Source: Dyadobacter pollutisoli (GTDB lineage: Bacteria; Bacteroidota; Bacteroidia; Cytophagales; Spirosomataceae). Taken from it: a DNA stretch of 64,000 nt. How positions within the stretch are numbered: the first letter of the stretch is position 1; each line of letters starts with the position of its first letter. Shown here in pieces: positions 26,824 through 35,365 of this stretch. The stretch is from positions 5,854,001 to 5,918,000 of the forward strand of contig NZ_CP112998.1 of assembly GCF_026625565.1 (NCBI RefSeq). Reading direction: 5' to 3'. The notes under the pieces were generated by a model, which was not told where the DNA came from, made no database searches, and saw nothing but the letters and a program-made list of their open reading frames with translations. The position numbers were made by a program, and so were the translations under genes.

Positions 26824-26865
26824 CAAATGTAAGAAATCCCATTAGTATTATGCAAGCATACTAAT
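26824..26865 (-). promoter_or_regulatory. marR promoter with palindromic operator
   Basis: On the minus strand TACATTTG (26824-26831) matches the -7 box. Upstream lies a perfect inverted repeat ATTAGTAT (26841-26848) / ATACTAAT (26858-26865) with a 9-base spacer, covering the -33 region. Such placement fits autorepression by the MarR protein. Confidence 0.55.
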
Positions 26866-26874
26866 TTTAGTTCA

Positions 26875-26909
26875 AGAAAAAACGCACCGGTTTTTGAGGC
26901 CGGTGCGTT
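26875..26909 (-). terminator. Intrinsic terminator of the TlpA-like gene
   Basis: Arms AACGCACCGG (26881-26890) and CCGGTGCGTT (26900-26909); the A-run before it gives a U-run on the minus strand. Confidence 0.8.
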
Positions 26910-26918
26910 CCGGACTTC

Positions 26919-28178
26919 TTACTTTTCGCTGATCAGTTTGTCCATCAGTGCATTAAAATCGGAGACAAAATCGTCGTAATATTTGCCAGTCCCCGGCCCT
27001 GAGAAGCCGGTATGTATTTCGCGGACTTTTCCTTTTTTATCAATAAAAATGGTGGTGGGGTATGACATTACCTTGTTGAGCATGGGTAACGCTTTTGCGG
27101 TTGCCGCATCGGTATTGGTTCCCGCCAGTACAATGGGGTAATCAATGCCAAATCTGGTGATCATGCGTTTGATCCTTGGGTTTGCGATTTCAGGTTTATC
27201 GGAGCGTTCAAATGCCAGGCCGATCACTTCCACACCGCGGCTTTTATTCTTTTTGTACCAGGGCGCTATGTAGTTGGTCTCGTCCATACAGTTCGGACAC
27301 CACGAACCCATGATCTGGATGATCACAGCCTTATCTTTAAATTTCGGATCCTTCAACGACCATTCCTTTCCATTTACATCGGGAAATGTGAAGTCAACGG
27401 TTTCGTATCCTGGTTTCAGGAAAGTCAGTTTGGTCGCATCCGGCAGTTTCGCCTGCGGATCGAGCACTGCATTCCAGGTTTTGTAACCTTTCAGGCCTGT
27501 CCACATCGCACCTTTCAGCCTGCCGTCAGCAACGATCGCCGCTTTGAACAACATGGCATTGGAGCCGTCGAATGTAGATAAAAACAGACTGTCCCCATTC
27601 ACACTGCCAGTCAGAAACCGGTAGTCGCCGGTAGGTGTCAGGAACGAGCCCGTCACGTCCGTACCTTGCTGTGCAAAGTTGGCAACTGCGCGGGTAGTAT
27701 CCCCTGTGATTTCGTTTTTGAACAATGTCGCCCATTTGCCGGCCACATTCCTACTGCTTTTGGCTTCGCCTTTTTTATAGAATTTGTAGTCATCCCCGAA
27801 CCTCGCCTCGAAAGGTATCGAACCCGCCACTACTCCGTTTGCCAGGCGATAATATCTTCCTTTTAAATGGTCGTCGTCTTGTTTCACTACAATTCTGGCA
27901 TCAAAAAGCTGCATAGGGATTACCAACGAATCATTTTGAATGTATGTAGAATCCATTTTCAATCGCTCAGGCCCATTCACGACGAAAACGCTGAATGTTT
28001 TGCCATCCGGATTTTTGGAAATATCAAGAAGCAATGGGAGCCGGTGCGTATCCCTGGCTAAGGTAGCCCGCCAGATGCCGTTTTTTAATGTTGATCCGAA
28101 AGTTGTCTCAGGGGAAGATGTGTAGCTAGTTAATGCAATCAAAAACAACGAAGCAGCAATCCAATTTATATATCTCAT
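26919..28178 (-). CDS. TlpA-like periplasmic thioredoxin with N-terminal beta domains
   Basis: A 419-residue exported thiol-disulfide protein. Residues 1-21 are a signal peptide without a lipobox. Two lipocalin-like beta modules follow (GIWRATL near 35, GKWATLF near 150), a layout common in Bacteroidota TlpA/ResA relatives. The C-terminal thioredoxin domain carries W293-C-P-N-C297, a CPNC rather than the classical CGPC or CEPC active site. It probably reduces disulfides in the envelope or in cytochrome c maturation. The ATG at 28178 is preferred over one 57 bases upstream because only it begins with the signal peptide. Confidence 0.85.
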   Translation of the reverse strand: MRYINWIAASLFLIALTSYTSSPETTFGSTLKNGIWRATLARDTHRLPLLLDISKNPDGKTFSVFVVNGPERLKMDSTYIQNDSLVIPMQLFDARIVVKQDDDHLKGRYYRLANGVVAGSIPFEARFGDDYKFYKKGEAKSSRNVAGKWATLFKNEITGDTTRAVANFAQQGTDVTGSFLTPTGDYRFLTGSVNGDSLFLSTFDGSNAMLFKAAIVADGRLKGAMWTGLKGYKTWNAVLDPQAKLPDATKLTFLKPGYETVDFTFPDVNGKEWSLKDPKFKDKAVIIQIMGSWCPNCMDETNYIAPWYKKNKSRGVEVIGLAFERSDKPEIANPRIKRMITRFGIDYPIVLAGTNTDAATAKALPMLNKVMSYPTTIFIDKKGKVREIHTGFSGPGTGKYYDDFVSDFNALMDKLISEK

Positions 28179-28261
28179 ATACAATTCGTTATTATAAAAA
28201 CCTCCTTGTGGTGTTAAAATTAAATCACTCCTCAACCGTGATTCCTACGCTTGAAAATTGC

Positions 28262-28269
28262 TAAGTTTG
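28262..28269 (+). promoter_or_regulatory. Candidate -7 box for the dcw block
   Basis: TAAGTTTG matches TAnnTTTG, 49 bases before the rsmH ATG; no clear TTTG lies at the expected distance upstream. Confidence 0.3.
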
Positions 28270-28318
28270 TAACTGCCTCACGGCAAGAAATAGTTCCTCA
28301 GTACGTTGCTTTTAACAA

Positions 28319-29254
28319 ATGGATCCACAAAGTACCTATCATGAACCTGTCATGTTATCCGAATGCCTGGATGGGCTTAACATTCAGCCGGAAGGCACTT
28401 ACGTGGATGTCACCTTTGGCGGCGGCGGACATTCGAGGGCCATTCTCGAAAACCTGACGACCGGCAGGTTACTGGTGTTTGACCAGGACCCCGACGCAGT
28501 GGCCAATGCTGAGAAATTTAAAGACGATAAACGATTTACATTCATTGCAGCTAATTTCAGGCATATTAAAAGGTACCTGAAACTGCATAAAGCGGAAAAA
28601 GTAGATGGTGTCCTGGCAGATCTCGGCGTTTCTTCTCATCAGATCAATACGCCGGAAAGAGGCTTTTCAACACGCTTCGAGGCTGACCTTGATATGCGGA
28701 TGAACCCAAATGGCGAAAAAACCGCACGGGAAGTTCTCAATGTGAGGTCTACGGCGGAGCTGCAGAGGATATTAGGCATGTATGGGGAGGTTACCAATGC
28801 GAAAACCGCCGCGGAGGCTATTTTCGCAGCCAGGCATAATTCGCCCATTGAAACGGTCAATGACCTGAAAGGCATTTTGATGCGCTATGCCCCCAAACAT
28901 CGTGAAAACAAGTATTTCGCACAGGTTTTTCAGGCATTGAGAATTGAAGTAAACGACGAACTGAGCGTGCTGGAAGAGTTTCTGACACAGATACCTGAGG
29001 TCCTGAACCCAGGCGGACGGCTGGTAGTAATGTCATACCATTCATTGGAAGACAGGCTGGTCAAGAATTTTATTCAAAAGGGAAAATTCGACGGCGAAGT
29101 GGAAAAGGATTTTTACGGAAATGCGATAAGGCCATTGGTCAGCGTTACAAGGAAACCCGTGGAAGCGACGCAAGAGGAAGTAGCCAGAAACCCAAGGGCG
29201 CGAAGTGCAAAATTAAGGATCGCAGAAAAACCTGAGGAAAATGCCGGAAAATAA
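28319..29254 (+). CDS. rsmH: 16S rRNA (cytosine(1402)-N4)-methyltransferase
   Basis: A 311-residue SAM-dependent enzyme that N4-methylates C1402 in the ribosomal P site of 16S rRNA. The conserved N-terminus STYHEPVMLSECL, the SAM loop VTFGGGGHSRAIL and the C-terminal VMSYHSLEDRLVKNF are all present. It heads the dcw block here, where mraZ would usually precede it; the upstream neighbour is instead a divergent TlpA-like gene. It overlaps the ftsL-like gene by 14 bases. Confidence 0.96.
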   Translation: MDPQSTYHEPVMLSECLDGLNIQPEGTYVDVTFGGGGHSRAILENLTTGRLLVFDQDPDAVANAEKFKDDKRFTFIAANFRHIKRYLKLHKAEKVDGVLADLGVSSHQINTPERGFSTRFEADLDMRMNPNGEKTAREVLNVRSTAELQRILGMYGEVTNAKTAAEAIFAARHNSPIETVNDLKGILMRYAPKHRENKYFAQVFQALRIEVNDELSVLEEFLTQIPEVLNPGGRLVVMSYHSLEDRLVKNFIQKGKFDGEVEKDFYGNAIRPLVSVTRKPVEATQEEVARNPRARSAKLRIAEKPEENAGK

Positions 29255-29654
29255 ACGAAGGCCTAAACCGATCACACCAAAACCGCCCAAACGTAAGCGT
29301 CAATACTCTTTATTTAACTGGCTCAACCGTTTTTTGCCTCTGGATAAAGTGTTTGGCGAAAAACTTCCGGGTAAGGAGGAGCGGCTTCCGGTCAAATATT
29401 TCTACTATTTCGGGTGGGTCGTGATGCTGCTTGTGGCTTACGAACGGATTGGGTTCCAGTCTGAACAATATGTGCGGAATAGTATCAAACTCAAAAAGGA
29501 AGTAGATGATCTTCGGGCAGAGTACACATCCATTCATGCGGAATACATGAAAAGTGGCCTGCAATCGGTCATCATTGAAAAAGTGAAACCCAACGGTTTG
29601 GAAGAAAACCTGACCCCTCCCAAAAAGATCATTATCAAGGAAGAAGAAGAGTAA
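29241..29654 (+). CDS. ftsL: FtsL-like cell division protein
   Basis: A 137-residue bitopic protein in the ftsL position between rsmH and ftsI. A basic, proline-rich cytoplasmic tail (residues 1-50) is followed by one membrane helix (about 50-68) and a short coiled-coil region (about 75-105, LKKEVDDLRAEYTSIHAEY). The end is charged (EEEE). FtsL recruits and activates FtsI-FtsW with FtsB. Sequence similarity between FtsL proteins is low, so the name rests on topology and gene order. It overlaps rsmH by 14 bases, suggesting coupled translation. Confidence 0.8.
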   Translation: MPENKRRPKPITPKPPKRKRQYSLFNWLNRFLPLDKVFGEKLPGKEERLPVKYFYYFGWVVMLLVAYERIGFQSEQYVRNSIKLKKEVDDLRAEYTSIHAEYMKSGLQSVIIEKVKPNGLEENLTPPKKIIIKEEEE

Positions 29655-29721
29655 CAGTTTCTGCTTTTATCCAAAACGGTCAAATTCATCAATCAAGATA
29701 CTTTTTTCTTCTAAACAGGCT

Positions 29722-31866
29722 ATGAAGAACGATATTGAAAGTGGTCAGAATAATAAGAAAGCGCTGATCAACCGGGCGAGGACGGTAGGCTGGCTTTTGT
29801 TTTTGCTGGCAATCCTGGTGTTTGCCAAGCTAATCCGTGTTCAATATTACGATACTTTCAAAGGAAAAACCTGGGCGGAATATTCAGTCAAAAACGACCT
29901 GAAACTGGATACCATTCCTGCGATGCGGGGAAATATTTATTCGGCCGACAACCGGCTGCTGGCTACGTCACTACCTTATTATTTTGTTGGGTTTGACACC
30001 AAAGTAGCTGACTCTGCCTACTTCTACAACAACATTGATAAACTGTCTGCCCTACTGGCCAAAAATTTCGGGGAAAATACTGCTGCCGGTTACCGCGCCA
30101 AGATCATGCGTTACCGGGTAAGCAAAAGTAAAAGATACCTAAGGCTTAAATCCAAACAGATCAGCCATTTGGACAGAGAAAAAATCAAGCTGTGGCCATT
30201 CTTTGCAAAAGACAAAAAAGGTGGCGGCGGAAAGTTTGAAACCATTTACAGAAGGTACAAACCATTCAGTCCAATGGCCGACCGCACTATTGGCGGTATC
30301 GATCCCAAAAGTGGAAGAGGGTACATTGGTATCGAGGCAAGTTTTGATAAAAAACTGGAAGGGAAATCGGGTATTGGCTGGGTAGAAAAAGTGGAAGGCG
30401 GCATGAAAATCCCGGTGGGCGACGCGCTGAATGTGCAGCCGGAAGCTGGAAGGGACATTTACACGACGCTGGATATGAATTTCCAGGAACGGGCTGAAAT
30501 GGCACTACGCAGAAAATTGACCGAAATGCAGGCAGATTTTGGCTCGGTAGTGGTAATGGAAGTTGCCACTGGGGAGATCAAGGCGATGGCTAATCTGACC
30601 AAACGCGGCGACGAAAAATATGAAGAAGTCTTTAACTATGCTTTGGCGGGTAGCAACGACCCGGGTTCGACATTCAAGCTGGCGACGATGATGGCGCTGC
30701 TGGAAGAAACACATATGAATCCGGATCAGGTGATGGTGAATACTGGTGCGGGCGCCCTCAGGTTCCGCAATCACGTGATCAGGGATGCGCACCGGGGGGG
30801 TTTCGGGACCATTACCGCATCTCAGGTACTTGAAAAATCGTCTAACATTGGGATCGTATTGCTGATGCAAAAGTATTTTGCATCAAAACCTGATAAGTAC
30901 CTGAATTATCTCAAGCAGTTTCATTTGACTACACCAACCGGGATTCCAATGAAGGGCGAGAAGCCTCCATTGATCCGCGACCGGACTTCGAAACACTGGA
31001 GTAACTATTCGCTTTACTTCATGGCGCATGGTTACGAAATGCAAATGACGCCGCTGCAAACCCTCGCCTTGTACAATGCTGTTGCAAATGATGGTTATTG
31101 GGTGCGTCCGATGATCGTTAAGGAGATCAGAAACGCGGAGGGAGTAGAAGATAAAATGATCCCATACGTGGAGGAAAAGCCGATTTGCTCGCCAGAAACG
31201 ATCCGAAAAGTAAAGAAAATGCTCGAAGGCGTGGTGCAAAACGGATTGGCAAAAAACATTAAATCAGATCTTTATAAAATCGCGGGCAAAACCGGTACTG
31301 CACGTAAGCTGATTAATGGAGTGTACACGGAGGGCAAGAATTACACCTCTTTTGTAGGTTACTTCCCAGCCGATAAGCCTAAGTACAGCTGCATTGTTAT
31401 CATTGATAATCCCAAAAGCTCCGGGGCAGATTACACGCGTTATGCGGGAAGTGTTGCCGCGCCTGTGTTCAAGGAGGTAGCGGACAGGATCTACGCCTAT
31501 GACGCCAGCATTCAAAAACCGGTGAAAGATTCGATCCCTGAAACTTCGCAGGACGTGAAATGGGCGGGAAGATCGTCGGACCTGAAAATTATCAGCAGCG
31601 AACTAAAACTGACACCGGCTCCCGAAGACGCTGAATACGCCTCTGCTTCATTATTTAAAAAAGGGAAAACGAAATGGAAATCGCAGAACATTGATTCCAG
31701 AGATATCCCTGATTTGCAGGGAATGCCGATGCGCGACGCCCTGTACATTCTCGAAAACAAAGGTTTCAAGGTTACATTTAAAGGATCTGGCAAAGTGGTG
31801 GAACAATCGTTACCACCCGGGTCCAATAAAAACGGTATTAAAACGATCCTACTAACATTACAGTAA
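29722..31866 (+). CDS. ftsI: Penicillin-binding protein FtsI (transpeptidase with PASTA domain)
   Basis: A 714-residue class B penicillin-binding protein that cross-links septal peptidoglycan. It has an N-terminal membrane anchor (about 20-40), a dimerisation domain, and the transpeptidase with S316TFK, S373-S-N375 and K523-T-G. The C-terminal 60 residues form one PASTA module (IPDLQGMPMRDALYILENKG), common in Bacteroidota and Gram-positive FtsI. It stands 67 bases after ftsL and 8 before murE. It probably works with FtsW, which is not encoded in this block. Confidence 0.95.
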   Translation: MKNDIESGQNNKKALINRARTVGWLLFLLAILVFAKLIRVQYYDTFKGKTWAEYSVKNDLKLDTIPAMRGNIYSADNRLLATSLPYYFVGFDTKVADSAYFYNNIDKLSALLAKNFGENTAAGYRAKIMRYRVSKSKRYLRLKSKQISHLDREKIKLWPFFAKDKKGGGGKFETIYRRYKPFSPMADRTIGGIDPKSGRGYIGIEASFDKKLEGKSGIGWVEKVEGGMKIPVGDALNVQPEAGRDIYTTLDMNFQERAEMALRRKLTEMQADFGSVVVMEVATGEIKAMANLTKRGDEKYEEVFNYALAGSNDPGSTFKLATMMALLEETHMNPDQVMVNTGAGALRFRNHVIRDAHRGGFGTITASQVLEKSSNIGIVLLMQKYFASKPDKYLNYLKQFHLTTPTGIPMKGEKPPLIRDRTSKHWSNYSLYFMAHGYEMQMTPLQTLALYNAVANDGYWVRPMIVKEIRNAEGVEDKMIPYVEEKPICSPETIRKVKKMLEGVVQNGLAKNIKSDLYKIAGKTGTARKLINGVYTEGKNYTSFVGYFPADKPKYSCIVIIDNPKSSGADYTRYAGSVAAPVFKEVADRIYAYDASIQKPVKDSIPETSQDVKWAGRSSDLKIISSELKLTPAPEDAEYASASLFKKGKTKWKSQNIDSRDIPDLQGMPMRDALYILENKGFKVTFKGSGKVVEQSLPPGSNKNGIKTILLTLQ

Positions 31867-31874
31867 TTCCATTC

Positions 31875-33356
31875 ATGGAAACCAATCAGGAGAAAAATTT
31901 AAGCAGCATTCTTGGCGATCTGAAAGACGCCACCATTCATGGTTCCGGTGATGTTATTATTAAAAATATCATTTTAGATTCAAGAAAAGTATTGCCCGGC
32001 AGTTTGTTCGTGGCGCTAAGAGGAACACAAACCGATGGCCATCAGTACATTACCACTGCTACCGGACTGGGTGCTTCGGCGATACTTTGCGAAGAGCTGC
32101 CAGAGAATCCGGTAGGCGAGGTTACTTACATTCAGGTTGCAGATTCGGCAGAGGCGATGGGTCAGATAGCTGCGGCTTTCTACGGTTATCCTTCCGGTAA
32201 ACTGACTCTGGTGGGTGTGACAGGCACAAATGGCAAAACTTCCGTCGCTACATTTCTTTTCCAGCTGTTTCGTAAACTGGGATACCGGTGCGGCTTGCTG
32301 TCAACTGTGCAAAATCAAATAGAGGACGAGATCATTCCTTCTACCCACACGACGCCCGACTCGGTTGCGCTCAATCAGCTGCTTTCAAAAATGCTCGCCA
32401 GCAATTGCAGTCACGTTTTTATGGAGGTAAGTTCACATTCCGTAGCTCAGCATCGCATTACCGGCTTGCAGTTTGCGGGAGGAATTTTCACCAACATTAC
32501 CCACGATCATCTCGATTTTCACAAGACTTTTGACAATTATATCAAGGCAAAAAAAGGTTTCTTTGACCAATTACCGAAAACTGCTTTTGCCCTGGTCAAT
32601 GTGGACGACCGCCGCGGCTCGGTAATGGTTCAAAATACGAAGGCTAAAATAGAAACTTACTCGCTGCAAACTCTGGCCACATTCAAGGGCAAGATCATTT
32701 CCGATACGCTCGCCGGTATGCATATGGAGATCAATCAGCAAGAGGTATGGTTCCGCGTAATCGGGCGATTCAATGCTTATAATCTGCTTTCGGTTTACGG
32801 AGCAGCGGTTCTATTGGGTGAAAAACCTGCGGAGGTGCTTACTGAGCTTTCTAACCTTAAGAGTCCTCCGGGCAGGTTTGAACAATTTCATTCCAAAGAT
32901 CACATTGTAGGTATAGTCGATTACGCCCACACACCAGACGCATTGGAAAACGTACTGGAAACGATCACGCATTTGAGAAATGGGAATGAAAGAGTCATTA
33001 CTATCGTAGGATGCGGAGGAAACAGAGACGCAGAAAAACGACCCAAAATGGCCGCGATCGCTTGCAGATACAGCAACCAGGTAATCCTGACTTCCGATAA
33101 TCCGAGATTCGAAGATCCGCTGAACATTCTGGAACAAATGCGCAAAGGTGTACCACCATTGGATTACAAAAAAACAACGGTCATCCCGGACCGGCGTGAA
33201 GCTATTTTGAAAGCCGGATTAGAGGCAAATCCGGAGGACATTATTCTGATCGCGGGAAAAGGTCACGAGAATTATCAGGACATTCAGGGGGTAAAGCACC
33301 ATTTTGACGACAAAGAAGTGCTTTTAGAGGTATTTGAGAAGCGGTATTCCAATTAA
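31875..33356 (+). CDS. murE: UDP-N-acetylmuramoyl-tripeptide synthetase MurE
   Basis: A 493-residue cytoplasmic Mur ligase adding the third peptide residue to UDP-MurNAc-L-Ala-D-Glu. The ATP loop GVTGTNGKTS lies near residue 115, THTTPDS and EVSSHS are conserved, and D408NPR is the motif associated with meso-diaminopimelate rather than lysine. The start at 31875 leaves 8 bases after ftsI. This indicates the A1-gamma type peptidoglycan of Gram-negative bacteria. Confidence 0.96.
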   Translation: METNQEKNLSSILGDLKDATIHGSGDVIIKNIILDSRKVLPGSLFVALRGTQTDGHQYITTATGLGASAILCEELPENPVGEVTYIQVADSAEAMGQIAAAFYGYPSGKLTLVGVTGTNGKTSVATFLFQLFRKLGYRCGLLSTVQNQIEDEIIPSTHTTPDSVALNQLLSKMLASNCSHVFMEVSSHSVAQHRITGLQFAGGIFTNITHDHLDFHKTFDNYIKAKKGFFDQLPKTAFALVNVDDRRGSVMVQNTKAKIETYSLQTLATFKGKIISDTLAGMHMEINQQEVWFRVIGRFNAYNLLSVYGAAVLLGEKPAEVLTELSNLKSPPGRFEQFHSKDHIVGIVDYAHTPDALENVLETITHLRNGNERVITIVGCGGNRDAEKRPKMAAIACRYSNQVILTSDNPRFEDPLNILEQMRKGVPPLDYKKTTVIPDRREAILKAGLEANPEDIILIAGKGHENYQDIQGVKHHFDDKEVLLEVFEKRYSN

Positions 33357-33427
33357 AAACCTGCCGGTCTTTTGCACAGTCTTTGAAAAGACGCAACTTT
33401 GCAGCCGTCATCCCAACATGCTTTTAC

Positions 33428-34639
33428 ATGCTCTATTACTTATTTGATTATCTAGACAAGAATTTCAACATACCCGGCGCCGGCGTATTCCAATATATTT
33501 CATTCAGGGCGCTTGGAGCCACTGTTTTGTCTTTATTTATTGCAGCCACCTACGGCAAGTCAATCATTAATCTGCTGAGAAGAAAGCAAATGGGCGAGTC
33601 GATCCGTGACCTCGGCCTGGCAGGGCAGATGGAAAAAGCGGGTACTCCTACCATGGGAGGCTTTATCATTCTGGCCTCACTTCTGATCCCGGTACTGCTT
33701 TTCGCCAAACTAAGTAACGTTTACATTGTCCTCCTGATCATTACAGCACTATGGACAGGGTTGATCGGCTTTATCGATGACTATTTAAAGAAGTTCAAAA
33801 ACAATAAGGACGGTCTTCACGGCAGGTTCAAGATCGTGGGCCAGGTAGGATTGGGACTCATTGTGGGACTTACATTATCATTCAATGACAATGTCAGGAT
33901 CAGGATTTACGACAAACCGTTGCTGAGCTCTAATCTGGGTGAAATACAGCGGTACCGCGACATTATTCATCCGACGGTAACCACCATTCCATTTACCAAA
34001 AACAACGAATTCGACTACAAGGCACTACTTTTTGGCCTGCCAGAAGAATACACTTGGATTATCTACACCATTGTAGCTATTTTTATCATTACAGCCATTT
34101 CCAACGGAGCTAACATTACCGACGGTATTGACGGTCTGGCGGCGGGCGTGTCAGGGATCATTGCGCTTACGCTGGGCGTTTTGGCCTATTTGTCGGGTAA
34201 CACCAAGTTTTCGCAGTACCTGAACCTCATGTACATTCCTAATTCGGGAGAGCTGGTGATTTTTTGTGCCGCATTTATCGGGGCCTGTGTCGGGTTTCTC
34301 TGGTATAACGCGTACCCTGCCCAGGTTTTTATGGGCGACACCGGGAGTTTAATGCTGGGGGGAGTGATAGCAGTAGTAGCACTGGCGATCCGCAAAGAAT
34401 GGCTTATCCCAATCATGTGCGGAATTTTCATTGCTGAAAACCTCTCGGTGATCGTGCAAGTCAGCTATTTTAAATATACCAAACAGAAATACGGGGAAGG
34501 GCGAAGGGTACTACTCATGTCGCCGCTGCATCACCATTATCAAAAGAAAGGAATTCACGAATCCAAAATCGTGACCCGGTTCTGGATTGTAGGGATCATT
34601 CTGGCAATTCTGACGCTTGCTACTTTGAAATTGAGGTAG
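33428..34639 (+). CDS. mraY: Phospho-N-acetylmuramoyl-pentapeptide transferase
   Basis: A 403-residue polytopic enzyme transferring phospho-MurNAc-pentapeptide to undecaprenyl phosphate to form lipid I. Conserved loops seen are AGTPTMGG, FIDDYLKKF with the Asp pair, ITDGIDGLAAG, MGDTGSL and the C-terminal HHHYQKKG. The ATG at 33428 (MLYYLFDYLD) matches known MraY N-termini; a TTG further upstream would add an unusual tail. It ends the dcw block: murD, ftsW, murG and murC are not downstream, and a strong palindrome with a convergent lipoprotein gene follows. Confidence 0.95.
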   Translation: MLYYLFDYLDKNFNIPGAGVFQYISFRALGATVLSLFIAATYGKSIINLLRRKQMGESIRDLGLAGQMEKAGTPTMGGFIILASLLIPVLLFAKLSNVYIVLLIITALWTGLIGFIDDYLKKFKNNKDGLHGRFKIVGQVGLGLIVGLTLSFNDNVRIRIYDKPLLSSNLGEIQRYRDIIHPTVTTIPFTKNNEFDYKALLFGLPEEYTWIIYTIVAIFIITAISNGANITDGIDGLAAGVSGIIALTLGVLAYLSGNTKFSQYLNLMYIPNSGELVIFCAAFIGACVGFLWYNAYPAQVFMGDTGSLMLGGVIAVVALAIRKEWLIPIMCGIFIAENLSVIVQVSYFKYTKQKYGEGRRVLLMSPLHHHYQKKGIHESKIVTRFWIVGIILAILTLATLKLR

Positions 34640-34642
34640 GCT

Positions 34643-34694
34643 TTGTCAGACTGAGCGGAGTCGAAGTACATGCACTTCGACTCCGCTCTGACAA
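34643..34694. terminator. Long palindrome between mraY and the DUF4136 gene
   Basis: Inner 15-base perfect arms GAGCGGAGTCGAAGT (34653-34667) / ACTTCGACTCCGCTC (34674-34688) with a 6-base loop, extended by TTGTCA/TGACAA outside a 4-base bulge. GAGCGGAGTCGAAG is a core I know as a common dispersed repeat in Bacteroidota genomes. It probably ends transcription from both sides. Confidence 0.7.
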
Positions 34695-34700
34695 TAATAA

Positions 34701-35276
34701 TTATCTTCCAACCGCTTCGCTATATCTTCTCGGATCATATCCTTTCGCAAATAGCGGGTACTGGTCAAAAATACGCCTTACTACGCTTCGGTAATGGTTA
34801 TTGGAACTTTCGACACCCTTGAAGATACCTGACGCGTATCCTCTCCACACTACCTGATCACTTTCAGCGTCGATCAAAGAAACAATGAGCGTTCCTTTGT
34901 CCAGCGCATATTTGATAGGCTCATACCTGAAACCTTCATTTTCCGTATCCACCCAGTTTTTGATCACCGGCTGCATATAACCCTGGTATCTCAGGTTATC
35001 ATAAAAAATACCGTAGTTAACCAGCAATGTAGGTTTTTCAGCCGTAAGCTTATAACCTCTTACCTGCATCTGGCGACGGATCGCTTCGTAAATTTCTGTA
35101 CAAAGATTATTGGTATCTCTCTCACATTCCAGAAACGTATAGGAAGAGTAATCTTTAAAGTTGGTTTCGTAACTATAATCGTGCTCCACAAACACTTTTC
35201 GACCACTGGAACACCCCGCAATTACAATCACCAGGAGCAAAACGGAATAAGTTAAAATAGACCTCAGCATAAGCAT
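34701..35276 (-). CDS. DUF4136 lipoprotein
   Basis: A 191-residue envelope lipoprotein. A hydrophobic segment ends in the lipobox VIAGC (Cys22). The body matches DUF4136: a short YETNFKDYSSYTF start and a DAESDQVVWRGYASG core. DUF4136 proteins are common in Bacteroidota; their function is unknown. It converges on mraY across a long palindrome and lies 89 bases downstream of aroB on the same strand. Confidence 0.82.
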   Translation of the reverse strand: MLMLRSILTYSVLLLVIVIAGCSSGRKVFVEHDYSYETNFKDYSSYTFLECERDTNNLCTEIYEAIRRQMQVRGYKLTAEKPTLLVNYGIFYDNLRYQGYMQPVIKNWVDTENEGFRYEPIKYALDKGTLIVSLIDAESDQVVWRGYASGIFKGVESSNNHYRSVVRRIFDQYPLFAKGYDPRRYSEAVGR

Positions 35277-35365
35277 TTAATTTTGTCAGGTTGTGAAATA
35301 ATATATCGAGAATGTATTGAATACTCTTTTACTCAACCAATAGCTTATGCCAGATGCCACTAAAA

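Noticed and set aside
26783..26842. N-terminal extension of MarR from an upstream ATG
   Set aside because: The ATG lies in the operator and upstream of the predicted -7 box.
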